From NCBI RefSeq assembly GCF_003148385.1, contig NZ_CP029463.1, positions 2,976,001 to 3,040,000 on the forward strand: a DNA stretch of 64,000 bases, given 5' to 3'. Shown piece after piece: positions 50,445 through 59,731 of this stretch. The DNA is from Flavobacterium sediminis (lineage in GTDB: Bacteria > Bacteroidota > Bacteroidia > Flavobacteriales > Flavobacteriaceae). The notes under the pieces are model-generated. The model did no database searches. It was not told where the DNA came from and saw nothing but the letters and a program-made list of their open reading frames with translations. The first letter of the stretch is position 1. Every line of letters starts with the position of its first letter. The position numbers were made by a program, and so were the translations under genes.

Positions 50445-50900
50445 TTATGGGTTAGGAACTTCAAATTTAGGTAAATCTGTTAAAAAAAGATACTTTTCAT
50501 TTTGAAAATCCATTTGACAAAAATAATGATTTATTCCATTTGTAACCATTAAATATGAGGCATTTAGCGTAAGGTTGTATCGGGCGATCTGGTCAAATGT
50601 CTGTTGTGTAATAGTAACTTCCGGAGCTTTGCATTCCACTAAAAGGAAGATACTACCATCCTTGCGATAGACCACGATATCATAACGCTTTGAAGTTCCG
50701 TTCACTTTTACTGATTTTTCAACATTAATAAAGGAAACAGGATATTTATGTTGATGGATAAAAAACTGTAAAACATGCTGACGAACCCATTCTTCAGGAG
50801 TGAAAACCAAAAACTTTTTTCGGATGACGTCAAAAATATAGGTTTTATTTTCACTATTTTTGAACCGGAAGGAGTATGTCGGGAAATTTAATTTTTGCAT
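50445..50900 (-). CDS. HsdR N-terminal-type (PD-(D/E)xK) nuclease-like protein
   Basis: 151 residues. RYDIVVYRKDGSIFLLVECKAPEVTITQQTFDQIARYN shows the D...ExK core and Q-motif of the type I restriction endonuclease R N-terminal domain. No helicase or translocase part and no methylase or specificity subunit are present, so it is not a restriction system. Such solitary proteins are commonly found beside holA in flavobacteria, hinting at a DNA repair or replication role. Confidence 0.88.
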   Translation of the reverse strand: MQKLNFPTYSFRFKNSENKTYIFDVIRKKFLVFTPEEWVRQHVLQFFIHQHKYPVSFINVEKSVKVNGTSKRYDIVVYRKDGSIFLLVECKAPEVTITQQTFDQIARYNLTLNASYLMVTNGINHYFCQMDFQNEKYLFLTDLPKFEVPNP

Positions 50901-50962
50901 AGAGCAAAATTAAGTAATAAAAAAGAACTGCCAACAGTCAACTAACATCTGAATACTGAAAA

Positions 50963-51967
50963 ATGGATCAAGTTATTCAAATAACCAATGATATTAAAGC
51001 CGGAAAAATTAAACCCATTTATTTTTTTATGGGAGAAGAACCGTATTATGTTGATAAATTAACAGAGTTTATTGAAAATTCTATATTGACGGAAGATGAA
51101 AAAGGGTTTAATCAGATGGTTTTGTACGGAAGGGATACAACAATTGAAGAAATAGTTTCTAATGCGAAGCGTTTCCCGATGATGGCCGACAGGCAGGTGG
51201 TGATAGTAAAAGAGGCGCAAGAGCTTTCCAGAACGATCGATAAATTAGAAGCCTATGCCGAAAATCCGCAACCTTCCACTGTTTTAGTGTTTGCCTATAA
51301 ATATAAAACCTTAGATAAGAGAAAGAAAGTAACCAAAGTTCTGGAGAAGAACGGACTTGTTTTTGAAAGTAAAAAATTATACGAAAACCAGGTAGGCGAT
51401 TGGTTAAAACGGGTTTTGCACGGACAAGGTTATGCCATTGAGCCTAAAGCAGCAGCTATGTTGGTCGAGTTTTTAGGAACTGATCTGTCAAAGATCAGCA
51501 ATGAACTGGACAAATTAAAGATCATATTGCCGAAAGGTCATACCATAACACCGAAAGATATTGAAGAAAATATCGGGATCAGTAAAGATTTTAATGTTTT
51601 TGAGCTACGAAAAGCTATAGGCGAGCGCAATCAGTTAAAGGCATATAAGATCATCGATTATTTTGCTAAAAATCCTAAAGACAATCCTCTAGTAGTAACC
51701 AATGGTTTAGTGTTTAGTTTCTTTTTACAATTGCTGCAATATCATGGTCTTAAAGACAAATCAAAAGCTAATGTTGCCAAAGTATTAAAGATTAACCCTT
51801 ACTTTGTAAGCGACTATGAAACTGCTTTCAGAAATTATCCTATGAAAAAAGTCAGTGCCATAGTCAATACACTTCGGTCAATTGATGTGAAAAGTAAGGG
51901 TGTGGGAGCTAATTCTGTTACAGATTATGATCTGATGAAAGAAATGTTAGTTAAGATATTCAATTAG
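50963..51967 (+). CDS. holA: DNA polymerase III delta subunit
   Basis: 334 residues. Opening IKAGKIKPIYFFMGEEPYYVDKLTEFIE is typical of HolA, and LVEFLGTDLSKISNELDKLKI and FSFFLQLLQYHGL follow. It loads the beta clamp as part of the clamp-loader. Divergent from the HsdR-N gene, with 62 bp between. Confidence 0.94.
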   Translation: MDQVIQITNDIKAGKIKPIYFFMGEEPYYVDKLTEFIENSILTEDEKGFNQMVLYGRDTTIEEIVSNAKRFPMMADRQVVIVKEAQELSRTIDKLEAYAENPQPSTVLVFAYKYKTLDKRKKVTKVLEKNGLVFESKKLYENQVGDWLKRVLHGQGYAIEPKAAAMLVEFLGTDLSKISNELDKLKIILPKGHTITPKDIEENIGISKDFNVFELRKAIGERNQLKAYKIIDYFAKNPKDNPLVVTNGLVFSFFLQLLQYHGLKDKSKANVAKVLKINPYFVSDYETAFRNYPMKKVSAIVNTLRSIDVKSKGVGANSVTDYDLMKEMLVKIFN

Positions 51968-51968
51968 A

Positions 51969-52658
51969 TCAATGAACCTGATGGATCGAAAACTGAGCTT
52001 CTGCATTATTAAAAATGGTCAGATTACTACTTTGGATACCAAAATAGATCCGATCTCCCTGATTTAGCTTTACCAAAGTTTGTGCACTTCTGGTTGGCGG
52101 AGAAGTTATGCCGATCCCTAACAGAGAAACCGATAAAGCCTCATAAGTTTCATCAGCTACAAGTGTAGTCATACCTGACGTTTCTCTGAATATTCCTACG
52201 CCAAAGCTGGATATATTGATTAAAGATGTCATTTTAACATACACACTAATATGGTAAATACCGTCCATAGGAGCCGTGAAGTATTGATTTACAGTATCAA
52301 AATCGGAATTTTCATCAAATTCTAAAGCAGGGAAACTAACCTTGTTCCAACCGCTTAGTAGACTAAGAGACAAGATAGAAAAACCGGAACCGCCGACACC
52401 TTTTACAAAAGATTTGGGAAAGTTCATAGCTTCTACCCGGTTGTCAGTACTATTCAGAACTAAAACCTTATCCGTAGTACTTTTATCGGCTTTAGGAACA
52501 TCCTGAATAATGACATCTCCGTTTACATCTAAAGTAGCATTAGGCGTAATCGTATTGACACCAACTTGTGACCAGCTTTTTGTAAAGAAGAACAAAAAAC
52601 TTAATAAAAATAGCTTAGCAGTAGTTTGTACATGATTGTTGAGTAGTTTTGTTTTCAT
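51969..52658 (-). CDS. Secreted surface protein with C1q-like C-terminus
   Basis: 229 residues from ATG 52658 (MKTKLLNNHVQTTAKLFLL), a signal-peptide-like start ending in KSWSQ. It opens the mature part with VGVNTITPNATLDVNGDV, the repeat commonly found in flavobacterial tail-fibre-like surface proteins. The C-terminal about 120 residues (GWNKVSFPALEF ... YFTAPMDGIYHISVYVKM) resemble a C1q/TNF-like jelly roll. It sits after the T9SS operon. Confidence 0.82.
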   Translation of the reverse strand: MKTKLLNNHVQTTAKLFLLSFLFFFTKSWSQVGVNTITPNATLDVNGDVIIQDVPKADKSTTDKVLVLNSTDNRVEAMNFPKSFVKGVGGSGFSILSLSLLSGWNKVSFPALEFDENSDFDTVNQYFTAPMDGIYHISVYVKMTSLINISSFGVGIFRETSGMTTLVADETYEALSVSLLGIGITSPPTRSAQTLVKLNQGDRIYFGIQSSNLTIFNNAEAQFSIHQVH

Positions 52659-52727
52659 TTTGTTATAAGTTTTAAAGAACACCGACTCATTTAAACTAAC
52701 GCTTTAGAGAGCCGGTGCCTGTAAATA

Positions 52728-54662
52728 TTATTTGCTGATGATGATAAAATCGGATCGGCGATTAATAGCGTGTTGTTCTTCTGAACATTTTACGCCATTA
52801 GGACAGTTTACTTTTAATCGTGTTTCTCCGTAACCAATAGCACTTTCAATTCGTTCCGGACTGATTCCTTTGGAAAGAATATAGGCCTGTGTTGATTTGG
52901 CTCTGTTATCAGATAAGATCAGGTTATGAGCATCTGAACCTCTGGAGTCAGTATGTGATTCGATCTTGATCTTAACATTCGGAAATTTTTCCATCGTATA
53001 AACTACTTTATCCAGTTCAATTTCGGCTTTAGGAGTGATGGCGTATTTGTCTAAATCAAAATAGATTGGATTAACTTTAACCTTTTCAACATCTCCGTCT
53101 TTTTCTACCAAACTGTCATAATTGGTCAGGTAAATTTTATTATTGCTCATCTCTTTCATAGGTTCTGAAGTTGTTGTAACAGTTACAGTTTCAGTTGTGT
53201 AATTCGGTTTACTGAATGTAACGGTAAAGTTAGAATCACATGGCAACGCAATATTAAAATTACCTTCGGCATCACTTTGTAAGGATTGAACTTCATCACC
53301 AAAAACATCTTTAACGCTTATCGTAGCATCGGGCAACGGAAGTTCGGTAGTTTTGTCTAATACGGTTCCGGAATAGTATTGTTCTGATTTTATTTCTTCT
53401 TTGGTAAAGAAATAGATATCATCATCACCTTTTCCTAAAGAGCGATTGGATGAAAAATAACCATAGTGATCGTCTGAATAAATGGAAAAAGCAAAATCAT
53501 CGCGGTTACTGTTGATAGGTGCTCCGAGGTTCTTAGGCAGTAAGAAATTGTTCTTACCTTTCATCTCTACTTCAAAAATATCTAAACCGCCTAAGCCGAA
53601 ATGACCGTCAGAGGCAAAATACAAGATGTTCTTTTCGAAGTAAGGGAACATTTCTCTACCTACCGTGTTTACGTAAGGACCTGCGTTTACAGGAGTATTA
53701 ATGGAGCCGTCTGGAAATACTTCACAATAGTAGATGTCAGTTTCACCATATCCGCCCGGCATGTCAGAAACAAAGAATAAATACTTTCCGTCATCACTTA
53801 AACAAGGATGGGCACAAGAGTAACTTACATCATTGAATTGTAATACTTCAATATCTGTAACCTTATCTTCTTCAATTTTACCTCTAAGGATCTTCATGTT
53901 TGAAAAACCTTCCTTGTTCACTTTTATCTTATTCGATTTTTTAAGATAGTTTTCGGTAAAGTAGATCAGTTTAAAATCAGGAGAGAAGGTTAGTGTAGCG
54001 TCGTGAAAATTCGTTTTCAGGTTTTGCAAAAACAAACTTTCATTATGCAACTCGTTAGTAGTCAAGTTACGTTCAGCGATATATGTATTCAGATAAGGCT
54101 GGTCGTTCCACGAATACATTTTTTGGGATAAGTTGCTAGTATCTCTTGTGGAATAGAAGATCACTCTGTTTTCGGTGTATTTTACCGTTCCAAAATCAGA
54201 TTTATTAGTATTGATCTCTAAATGTTTGATTTTAAACAACGGATCTTTTTTATCTAAAGAATCCAGTTCTTTTTTTTGATAAGCCAATAACTTTAATTTT
54301 TCAGTATCATTTTTAAAATAATTTTTTAAAAGTTCATTTGCTTTTTCGTTGTCTCTATTTGCCTTTAAACATTCAACATATTTTAAAAAGTTATATTCAC
54401 TCATTGTATTTTGTTGAATTTCATAGACTTTGCTATACCATTTGAGTGCTTTTTCATATTCCGTTAAATTGAAATAGGAATCAGCTAGTTTCAAGTAAGT
54501 ATTTTGTCCTGCATTTGAGTTTTTCTCAAGGTACTTTTCATATTTTTCTATGGCATCCTGAAACTCCATTGCCTCAAAATGCTTGTTTGCTTTTTCCAAT
54601 AGCGATTGCGAAAAAAGCAAGCTGCCGGAAAAAAAGAATAAAATAAATAATATATTTTTCAT
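52728..54662 (-). CDS. OmpA-family protein with TPR and PD40 repeats (T9SS partner of PorP/SprF)
   Basis: 644 residues with signal peptide (MKNILFILFFFSGSLLFSQ). N-terminal TPRs (about 25-140), a PD40 beta-propeller (about 205-430; SCAHPCLSDDGKYLFFVSD), a CarboxypepD-regulatory-like domain (about 430-510) and a C-terminal OmpA domain (NVKIKIESHTDSRGSD). This architecture is that of the periplasmic partner made with PorP/SprF-like proteins and their adhesins, anchoring surface structures to peptidoglycan. It lies 12 bp after the PorP-like gene. Confidence 0.93.
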   Translation of the reverse strand: MKNILFILFFFSGSLLFSQSLLEKANKHFEAMEFQDAIEKYEKYLEKNSNAGQNTYLKLADSYFNLTEYEKALKWYSKVYEIQQNTMSEYNFLKYVECLKANRDNEKANELLKNYFKNDTEKLKLLAYQKKELDSLDKKDPLFKIKHLEINTNKSDFGTVKYTENRVIFYSTRDTSNLSQKMYSWNDQPYLNTYIAERNLTTNELHNESLFLQNLKTNFHDATLTFSPDFKLIYFTENYLKKSNKIKVNKEGFSNMKILRGKIEEDKVTDIEVLQFNDVSYSCAHPCLSDDGKYLFFVSDMPGGYGETDIYYCEVFPDGSINTPVNAGPYVNTVGREMFPYFEKNILYFASDGHFGLGGLDIFEVEMKGKNNFLLPKNLGAPINSNRDDFAFSIYSDDHYGYFSSNRSLGKGDDDIYFFTKEEIKSEQYYSGTVLDKTTELPLPDATISVKDVFGDEVQSLQSDAEGNFNIALPCDSNFTVTFSKPNYTTETVTVTTTSEPMKEMSNNKIYLTNYDSLVEKDGDVEKVKVNPIYFDLDKYAITPKAEIELDKVVYTMEKFPNVKIKIESHTDSRGSDAHNLILSDNRAKSTQAYILSKGISPERIESAIGYGETRLKVNCPNGVKCSEEQHAINRRSDFIIISK

Positions 54663-54673
54663 AGGATTAGGTT

Positions 54674-55597
54674 TTAGAAGAATCTAGGAGATTTTGCGAA
54701 TTTAGACTTGCTCTGTAAATTAAATTTCAGAATGATTTCATGGGAACCGTCATTATATTTTTGGAGGTTCGTAATACTTCTGTCATAGGCATAGCCTAAG
54801 AAAATAGAAGGAGTGATCTGAAATCCTGCCAAAGCAGAAAAGGCATCCGTAAATCGATAACCGGCTCCCAAAACGAATCTTTCTTTGTACATAAAATTAG
54901 CAGAGACGTCATAAGTTACGGGGGAACCTTCAACAGCTTTGATGAGAAAAGCCGGTTTAAATTTAAAATCTTCTCCTATGTCAAATACATAACCCCCTTG
55001 TAAATAGTAGTGAACCTTTCTTCTTATAACGGATTCTTCAATATCATTGTAAGATTCTGTTATCAGGAAATTGGGAACGGAAAGTCCTGCATACCATTTT
55101 TCACCGTATAGAAAACCTCCGGAACCTATGATCAACCTAGAGCTGTTAATATTTGCATTGAAGGCATTATCGGTCTGACTTTGGTACATACCTTCAGACC
55201 AATCAATGTTCATAATGTTGACTCCGGCATTTATTCCGAGTGATAAGATTGTATTTTGGCTTATATTTAACCTATAGGCAAAATTAGCATTGATATACTG
55301 CTGACTCATAGGACCTATTCTGTCATTTACGGCACTTAAGCCTAATCCGGTTCTGGTTCCTGTTTCACCGTGTATTCCTAAGACCTGTGTTCTGGGAGCA
55401 CCGTCTAGTCCTACCCATTGGGAACGATGTAGTAGCGTTGCTTCCAGTTTTCCGTTTGTTCCGGTATATCCTGAGTTGATACTCATAGTATTATACATGT
55501 ATTGCGTGTATTGAGGTTGTTGTTGTGCTACAATTTCATTTCCGGTTAGGAAAGAAACGAATACAGCAATCCCTATAATAAATTTATTATGCTTCAT
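54674..55597 (-). CDS. T9SS membrane protein PorP/SprF family
   Basis: 307 residues, signal peptide (MKHNKFIIGIAVFVSFLTGNEIVAQ), then QQPQYTQYMYNTMSINSGYTG, the hallmark opening of PorP/SprF, and about 12-14 beta strands of an outer-membrane barrel. These proteins secrete or attach a linked large adhesin. Genome position between the OmpA/PD40 gene and the adhesin gene makes the three a functional unit. Confidence 0.95.
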   Translation of the reverse strand: MKHNKFIIGIAVFVSFLTGNEIVAQQQPQYTQYMYNTMSINSGYTGTNGKLEATLLHRSQWVGLDGAPRTQVLGIHGETGTRTGLGLSAVNDRIGPMSQQYINANFAYRLNISQNTILSLGINAGVNIMNIDWSEGMYQSQTDNAFNANINSSRLIIGSGGFLYGEKWYAGLSVPNFLITESYNDIEESVIRRKVHYYLQGGYVFDIGEDFKFKPAFLIKAVEGSPVTYDVSANFMYKERFVLGAGYRFTDAFSALAGFQITPSIFLGYAYDRSITNLQKYNDGSHEIILKFNLQSKSKFAKSPRFF

Positions 55598-55624
55598 GGT
55601 GTTTATTTTTTAGATTACAATGAA

Positions 55625-58384
55625 TTAACGAGCCAGATAGATCCAACCTGTTTTAGAAAAGTTCAATTCATCAATTTTTAAGACATAGAAATAGGTTCCG
55701 TTCGGAAGATATTCTCCCTTACTTACAACACCGCCTACATTTGCCATACCATTCCAGTTGTTGTTGTAGGAAGCTGTTTCGTAAACAACATTTCCGTATC
55801 GGTTAAAGATCTCAATCTTGTTGTTCGGATAATTTTCTATGCAATCAATGATAAGGTAGTCGTTCTCTCCGTCATTATTAGGAGAAAACTCATTGTAAAC
55901 TGTTAAACAAATCACATTTACTTCTGCTGAAGCATCGTTATTTCCGGGATCAGTATCCAAAGGTGTAGACGTGACAACGGTAGCTGTATTTAAGTAATCA
56001 CCGGTAGAATTTACCGTAACTGTGATCATTAAAGTCGCAGAACTGTCAGAAGCTAACTCAGGGATGTTCCAGTTTCCGGTTGCAAGGACGTATGTTCCTG
56101 TTGAAGTAGTGTGGCTCACATAAGTATAACCGGATGGTAAATTCTCGGAGATATCCAGATCATTAAGTGTTGAGGTTCCGTTATTTTCAACCGTAATTGT
56201 AAACACAACAGTTTCTCCGGCAGCAACATTTTCTTTATCAGCTGTTTTAGTAATTGTTAAATCAGAACATGAAGCGATGTCAATATCATAGCTTTCGGCA
56301 GCAAAGCCATTACATACGGCACTATTAGGGTAGCTTACACTAATGGTTCCGTCAGGGTAACTATCCCAGTTAACTTCTGCAAAATCATCGTTAATTCCAC
56401 CACCACTGATGATAGTTCCTCCGGTAACGTTCCATTGATAGTCCGACATATTAGCATCAGTTGTATAAGTATAACTATTACTGTAACATACGGCTTGGGT
56501 TTCTCCGTTTAGAGAAGCAATTCCGTCATCTAAAATGGTAACATCAATTTGTAAACGAGTACTGCTTTCACAATTTGCTCCCTGATGAGCAGCATAATAA
56601 GAAGCACCGTCTGTAAGTGCAGTAGACGGATCTACGATATTTCCGCCGGTAGGTGCATCATACCACACAATAGAAGATTCGTTGATTTGCATGTCAGCGG
56701 CTGTCGGATTGTTAGCGGCACAAAATTCTTGTGAAGTCGTGTTAGCAGTAGGAATAGGCTCATCTAAGATCGTAATATCAATTTGTAAACGAGCACTGCT
56801 TTCACAATTTGCTCCCTGATGAGCAGCATAATAAGAAGCACCGTCTGTAAGCACCGTAGACGGATCTACGATATTTCCGCCGGTAGGAGCATCATACCAC
56901 ACAATAGGAGACTCGTTGATTTGCATGTCAGCGGCTGTCGGATTGTTAGCGGCACAAAATTCTTGTGAAGTCGTGTTAGCAGTAGGAGTAGGCTCATCTA
57001 AGATCGTAATATCAATTTGCAAACGAGCACTACTTTCACAATTTGCTCCCTGATGAGCAGCATAATAAGAAGCACCGTCTGTAAGCACCGTAGACGGATC
57101 TACAATATTTCCGCCGGTAGGAGCATCATACCACACAATAGGAGTCTCGTTGATTTGCATGTCAGCGGCTGTCGGATTGTTAGCGGCACAAAATTCTTGT
57201 GAAGTCGTGTTAGCAGTAGGAGTAGGCTCATCTAAGATCGTTACATCAATTTGCAAACGAGCGCTACTTTCACAATTTGCTCCCTGATGAGCAGCATAAT
57301 AAGAAGCACCGTCTGTAAGCACCGTAGACGGATCTACAATATTTCCGCCGGTAGGTGCATCATACCACACAATAGGAGACTCATTGACTTGTAGGTCAGC
57401 AGCTGTCGGGTTATTGACAGCACAAAATTCCTGAGCTGTTTCAGCAGCAGTAGGAGTAGCTTCGTCAGTGATTGTAAATGTTATCTCAACAGGCGTAACA
57501 TTTTCACATATTGCATCACCACTTACCCTTACTCCGTATGTATAAGTCCCTACAGCAAGAGTTCCTAAATCTAGTATTCCGTTTGAACCTCCTGTAATGG
57601 GAGTATCATTTTCGTCATACCAAGAATAAACAGGGTTTGTTATGGTACTTGAAGCACTCAATTGAGCATTTAAAGTTACATTGGGATTGGTTACCAAACA
57701 TAAATCACCTGAAGGAATAGTACCGTTGACAAGGATATCGCCAAAATCTGTTGTTGTTGCATTCGGATTGATATGTACGGTTATTTCTTCCCGTGCACCA
57801 AATTCACATCCTTGTCGTATAGCCTGAACATAAAAAGTATAATTACCTTCCGTTAACCCCGGTGGTAGTTCAAAATCAAGATGATTGGTTGTTGCCAAAG
57901 GATTGTCCGAACTGTCATAAACCTGATAAGTTGTACAATTATCGTGTAACTGTAAAGACAGAAGATCAGTAGAACAAAGTTCGACTTCTCCGTTTACATT
58001 CGGAGCAATTACGGTTTCAATTACCGGCTTAATATCAACGTCATGTATTCGAATAGCATCCAGAACATTAGCAACACCTCCGTAACTAATAACTACTCTG
58101 TCAAATTGAGCCGGAGGAACCATAGTAATAGCTGCTAACGGGTCAGGGCTTCCTATTAAGTTTAAAAGCGCTAAATTTAAGACCGGATCTGTATTAGTTA
58201 TAGGTGCCCCTATTTGAGTTGTTCCGTTGAATAACGTAATTTGCAGACCATTAATAGCTCCGAGCTGTAACAAGCCGTTATCCGGTCTCGAAAAAATGAT
58301 ATGCAAAGAATCGTCGGGTTCACTTAAATTCTTAAAGTCAACTTCAATTTGAGCGCTATTTAATAATGCTACACCACGATTCAA
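55625..58384 (-). CDS. Large T9SS type B surface adhesin, main part (downstream of frameshift)
   Basis: About 920 residues from ATG 58384, but the open frame reaches 58519 without a start, and the 135 extra bases code for SLLRVEVLAGLDALSATASV, so it continues the preceding gene. Contents in order: beta-rich domain, Ig-like domain, four near-identical 78-residue repeats (DNA 56525-57460), a PKD-like domain, a DUF11 domain (LTITKTADKENVAAGETVVF) and the gliding-motility C-terminal domain (NEFSPNNDGENDYLII ... GTYFYVLKI). It is exported by T9SS and remains at the surface. With the 58468-59181 part it forms a protein of about 1180 residues. Confidence 0.85.
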   Translation of the reverse strand: MNRGVALLNSAQIEVDFKNLSEPDDSLHIIFSRPDNGLLQLGAINGLQITLFNGTTQIGAPITNTDPVLNLALLNLIGSPDPLAAITMVPPAQFDRVVISYGGVANVLDAIRIHDVDIKPVIETVIAPNVNGEVELCSTDLLSLQLHDNCTTYQVYDSSDNPLATTNHLDFELPPGLTEGNYTFYVQAIRQGCEFGAREEITVHINPNATTTDFGDILVNGTIPSGDLCLVTNPNVTLNAQLSASSTITNPVYSWYDENDTPITGGSNGILDLGTLAVGTYTYGVRVSGDAICENVTPVEITFTITDEATPTAAETAQEFCAVNNPTAADLQVNESPIVWYDAPTGGNIVDPSTVLTDGASYYAAHQGANCESSARLQIDVTILDEPTPTANTTSQEFCAANNPTAADMQINETPIVWYDAPTGGNIVDPSTVLTDGASYYAAHQGANCESSARLQIDITILDEPTPTANTTSQEFCAANNPTAADMQINESPIVWYDAPTGGNIVDPSTVLTDGASYYAAHQGANCESSARLQIDITILDEPIPTANTTSQEFCAANNPTAADMQINESSIVWYDAPTGGNIVDPSTALTDGASYYAAHQGANCESSTRLQIDVTILDDGIASLNGETQAVCYSNSYTYTTDANMSDYQWNVTGGTIISGGGINDDFAEVNWDSYPDGTISVSYPNSAVCNGFAAESYDIDIASCSDLTITKTADKENVAAGETVVFTITVENNGTSTLNDLDISENLPSGYTYVSHTTSTGTYVLATGNWNIPELASDSSATLMITVTVNSTGDYLNTATVVTSTPLDTDPGNNDASAEVNVICLTVYNEFSPNNDGENDYLIIDCIENYPNNKIEIFNRYGNVVYETASYNNNWNGMANVGGVVSKGEYLPNGTYFYVLKIDELNFSKTGWIYLAR
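56525..57460 (-). repeat. Four tandem 234-bp repeats in the adhesin gene
   Basis: Four units of 234 bp (78 codons), each containing EFCA(A/V)NNPTAAD, VWYDAPTGGNIVDPST and SYYAAHQGANCESS. Long stretches are identical at the DNA level. Units 1 and 4 differ most. Each has two Cys that may form a disulfide within an Ig-like domain. Confidence 0.93.
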
Positions 58385-58467
58385 TAAAGCAAAACTTTCC
58401 AGATCCTCATCAGCGGCAAGATACGGATGTACTACAGAAGCTGTGGCGCTCAGTGCATCTAATCCGG

Positions 58468-59181
58468 CTAAGACTTCGACCCGTAAAAGAGATCCATTAC
58501 TCCTTTTTTTACATAAGGATCAGTAGGTTGAATGCCGTCGTTTAAGTCATCAACACCATTATTGTCATCATCGTATGAATCAAATTGAAATGAAGTACAA
58601 TCCATAGTAGTTGAGGGTTGTTTTACATAAGCTTCATACACTTTGTATGTATCTGCCAGAGCCAAAGCACCTCCGAAGTAGATCCGTACTCCTGCAAAAG
58701 GTTGGTCGCCGGAAGTATTATTAGGAATAAAAGTAAATTCAAAAGCAGAATCAGCTGATAATAAACTGATAAGCCCGGCATCAACGGATGTACCACTACC
58801 GATTGTATTACCATTGTCGTCTAACCCGTAGACTAAAAAGCCGGATATAAGACTAAGTCCGCTATATTGTTTTCCCATCTTGATACTTACAGGAGTACCG
58901 GCAGGGAATGTTTGATCAAAATGGAGATCATAGTTACCGCCTCCCATGCCAAGTAAACCAACTAGGGTGGTTATTTCTGAGGCTGTTGAGGGGTTATGAT
59001 CAAAACCATTTATGCCATTTGATAAGAAGCCCCCTAAGGACGTCCAGTTATCACTAGTAGCATAAATTCTTTCGGTACTGCCGGGACATTGCGCCTGCAG
59101 ACCGGAAACCATCAAAATAATAAAAAATAGTGAAAATGCATTTTTTATTTTTAAGAAAGAAGGAATTGTAACAGTTTTCAT
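58468..59181 (-). CDS. T9SS surface adhesin, N-terminal part (upstream of frameshift)
   Basis: 237 residues, signal peptide ending in MVSGLQAQ, then a beta-rich domain with CPGSTERIYATSDNWTS and a dockerin-like DYDDDNNGVDDLNDGIQP (Asp-rich calcium loop). The frame changes at seven A (T on plus, 58504-58510) and soon ends in KKGVMDLFYGSKS. With eight A the frame would continue into the 55625-58384 part. The stop of the small gene at 59178 overlaps this start by 4 bp. Confidence 0.85.
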   Translation of the reverse strand: MKTVTIPSFLKIKNAFSLFFIILMVSGLQAQCPGSTERIYATSDNWTSLGGFLSNGINGFDHNPSTASEITTLVGLLGMGGGNYDLHFDQTFPAGTPVSIKMGKQYSGLSLISGFLVYGLDDNGNTIGSGTSVDAGLISLLSADSAFEFTFIPNNTSGDQPFAGVRIYFGGALALADTYKVYEAYVKQPSTTMDCTSFQFDSYDDDNNGVDDLNDGIQPTDPYVKKGVMDLFYGSKS

Positions 59182-59420
59182 AAGTTTAAAAGTTTACATG
59201 TTTGTTTTTGTAAATAGGGGTAACCAGTGCTGCATGGATCAATGTATGAAACATGATGAGCAAACAGGTTCAAGTAATTTTCTTCGATTGAAGAAGGAAT
59301 GGTCTTTACAAAAGTTTCATGATAAAACTTTAAATAGCTAAAAGATAGCATGATTGCAAGTAAAAGGAAATACCTTTCCCTACCTGTCTTCAGGGTGTAA
59401 CTTTGATTTTTCATAAGCAT
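59178..59420 (-). CDS. Possible small protein upstream of the adhesin
   Basis: 80 codons beginning MLMKNQSYTLKTGRERYF and overlapping the adhesin start by ATGA. One hydrophobic segment (YFLLLAIMLSFSYLKFY) and three Cys. I do not recognise it; length and AT-richness mean it could be chance. Overlap with the next start is the main support. Confidence 0.35.
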   Translation of the reverse strand: MLMKNQSYTLKTGRERYFLLLAIMLSFSYLKFYHETFVKTIPSSIEENYLNLFAHHVSYIDPCSTGYPYLQKQTCKLLNL

Positions 59421-59699
59421 TAGTTTACATTAGTTTTCAACCGCTTAGAAGAATTAAGTTTTATTTGTGATCTTGGGGCTTTGTGTTAAAGAATTCTAAA
59501 ACTTGTCTAAAACTAATAAATAAAATGTTAAAATAGATACGTTTTTTCTGTAAAAAATGTTAAATAGGTATTTTAACGTAAGAAAAAAATGCTTAAAAAA
59601 TATTTTTTTGAGGGCTAAATTTATATAGTGACTTTTAAAAGCTTGCTCTTGCTATTTGTGTTTTTCCTCGATGTAAAAGGATAAGAGATAAAGATTTTA
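59421..59699. other. Gene-free region upstream of the adhesin and the membrane protein
   Basis: About 280 bp, AT-rich, with no convincing frame. It should carry the promoters of both divergent units, but only the box at 59700-59707 is recognised. No tRNA or hairpin with T-run was noticed. Confidence 0.5.
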
Positions 59700-59707
59700 T
59701 ATCTTTG
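59700..59707 (+). promoter_or_regulatory. -7 box of the small membrane protein gene
   Basis: TATCTTTG, perfect match; 25-31 bp before the possible start codons. It excludes an upstream start at 59705. Confidence 0.45.
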
Positions 59708-59731
59708 CGGCTTGTTATAAAATTTCATAAG

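Noticed and set aside
50445..50900. Restriction-modification system
   Set aside because: Only an HsdR-N-like domain is present; no helicase part, methylase or specificity gene.
56525..57460. CRISPR array
   Set aside because: The repeats are 234 bp, in frame and coding; there are no short repeats with unique spacers anywhere in the window.
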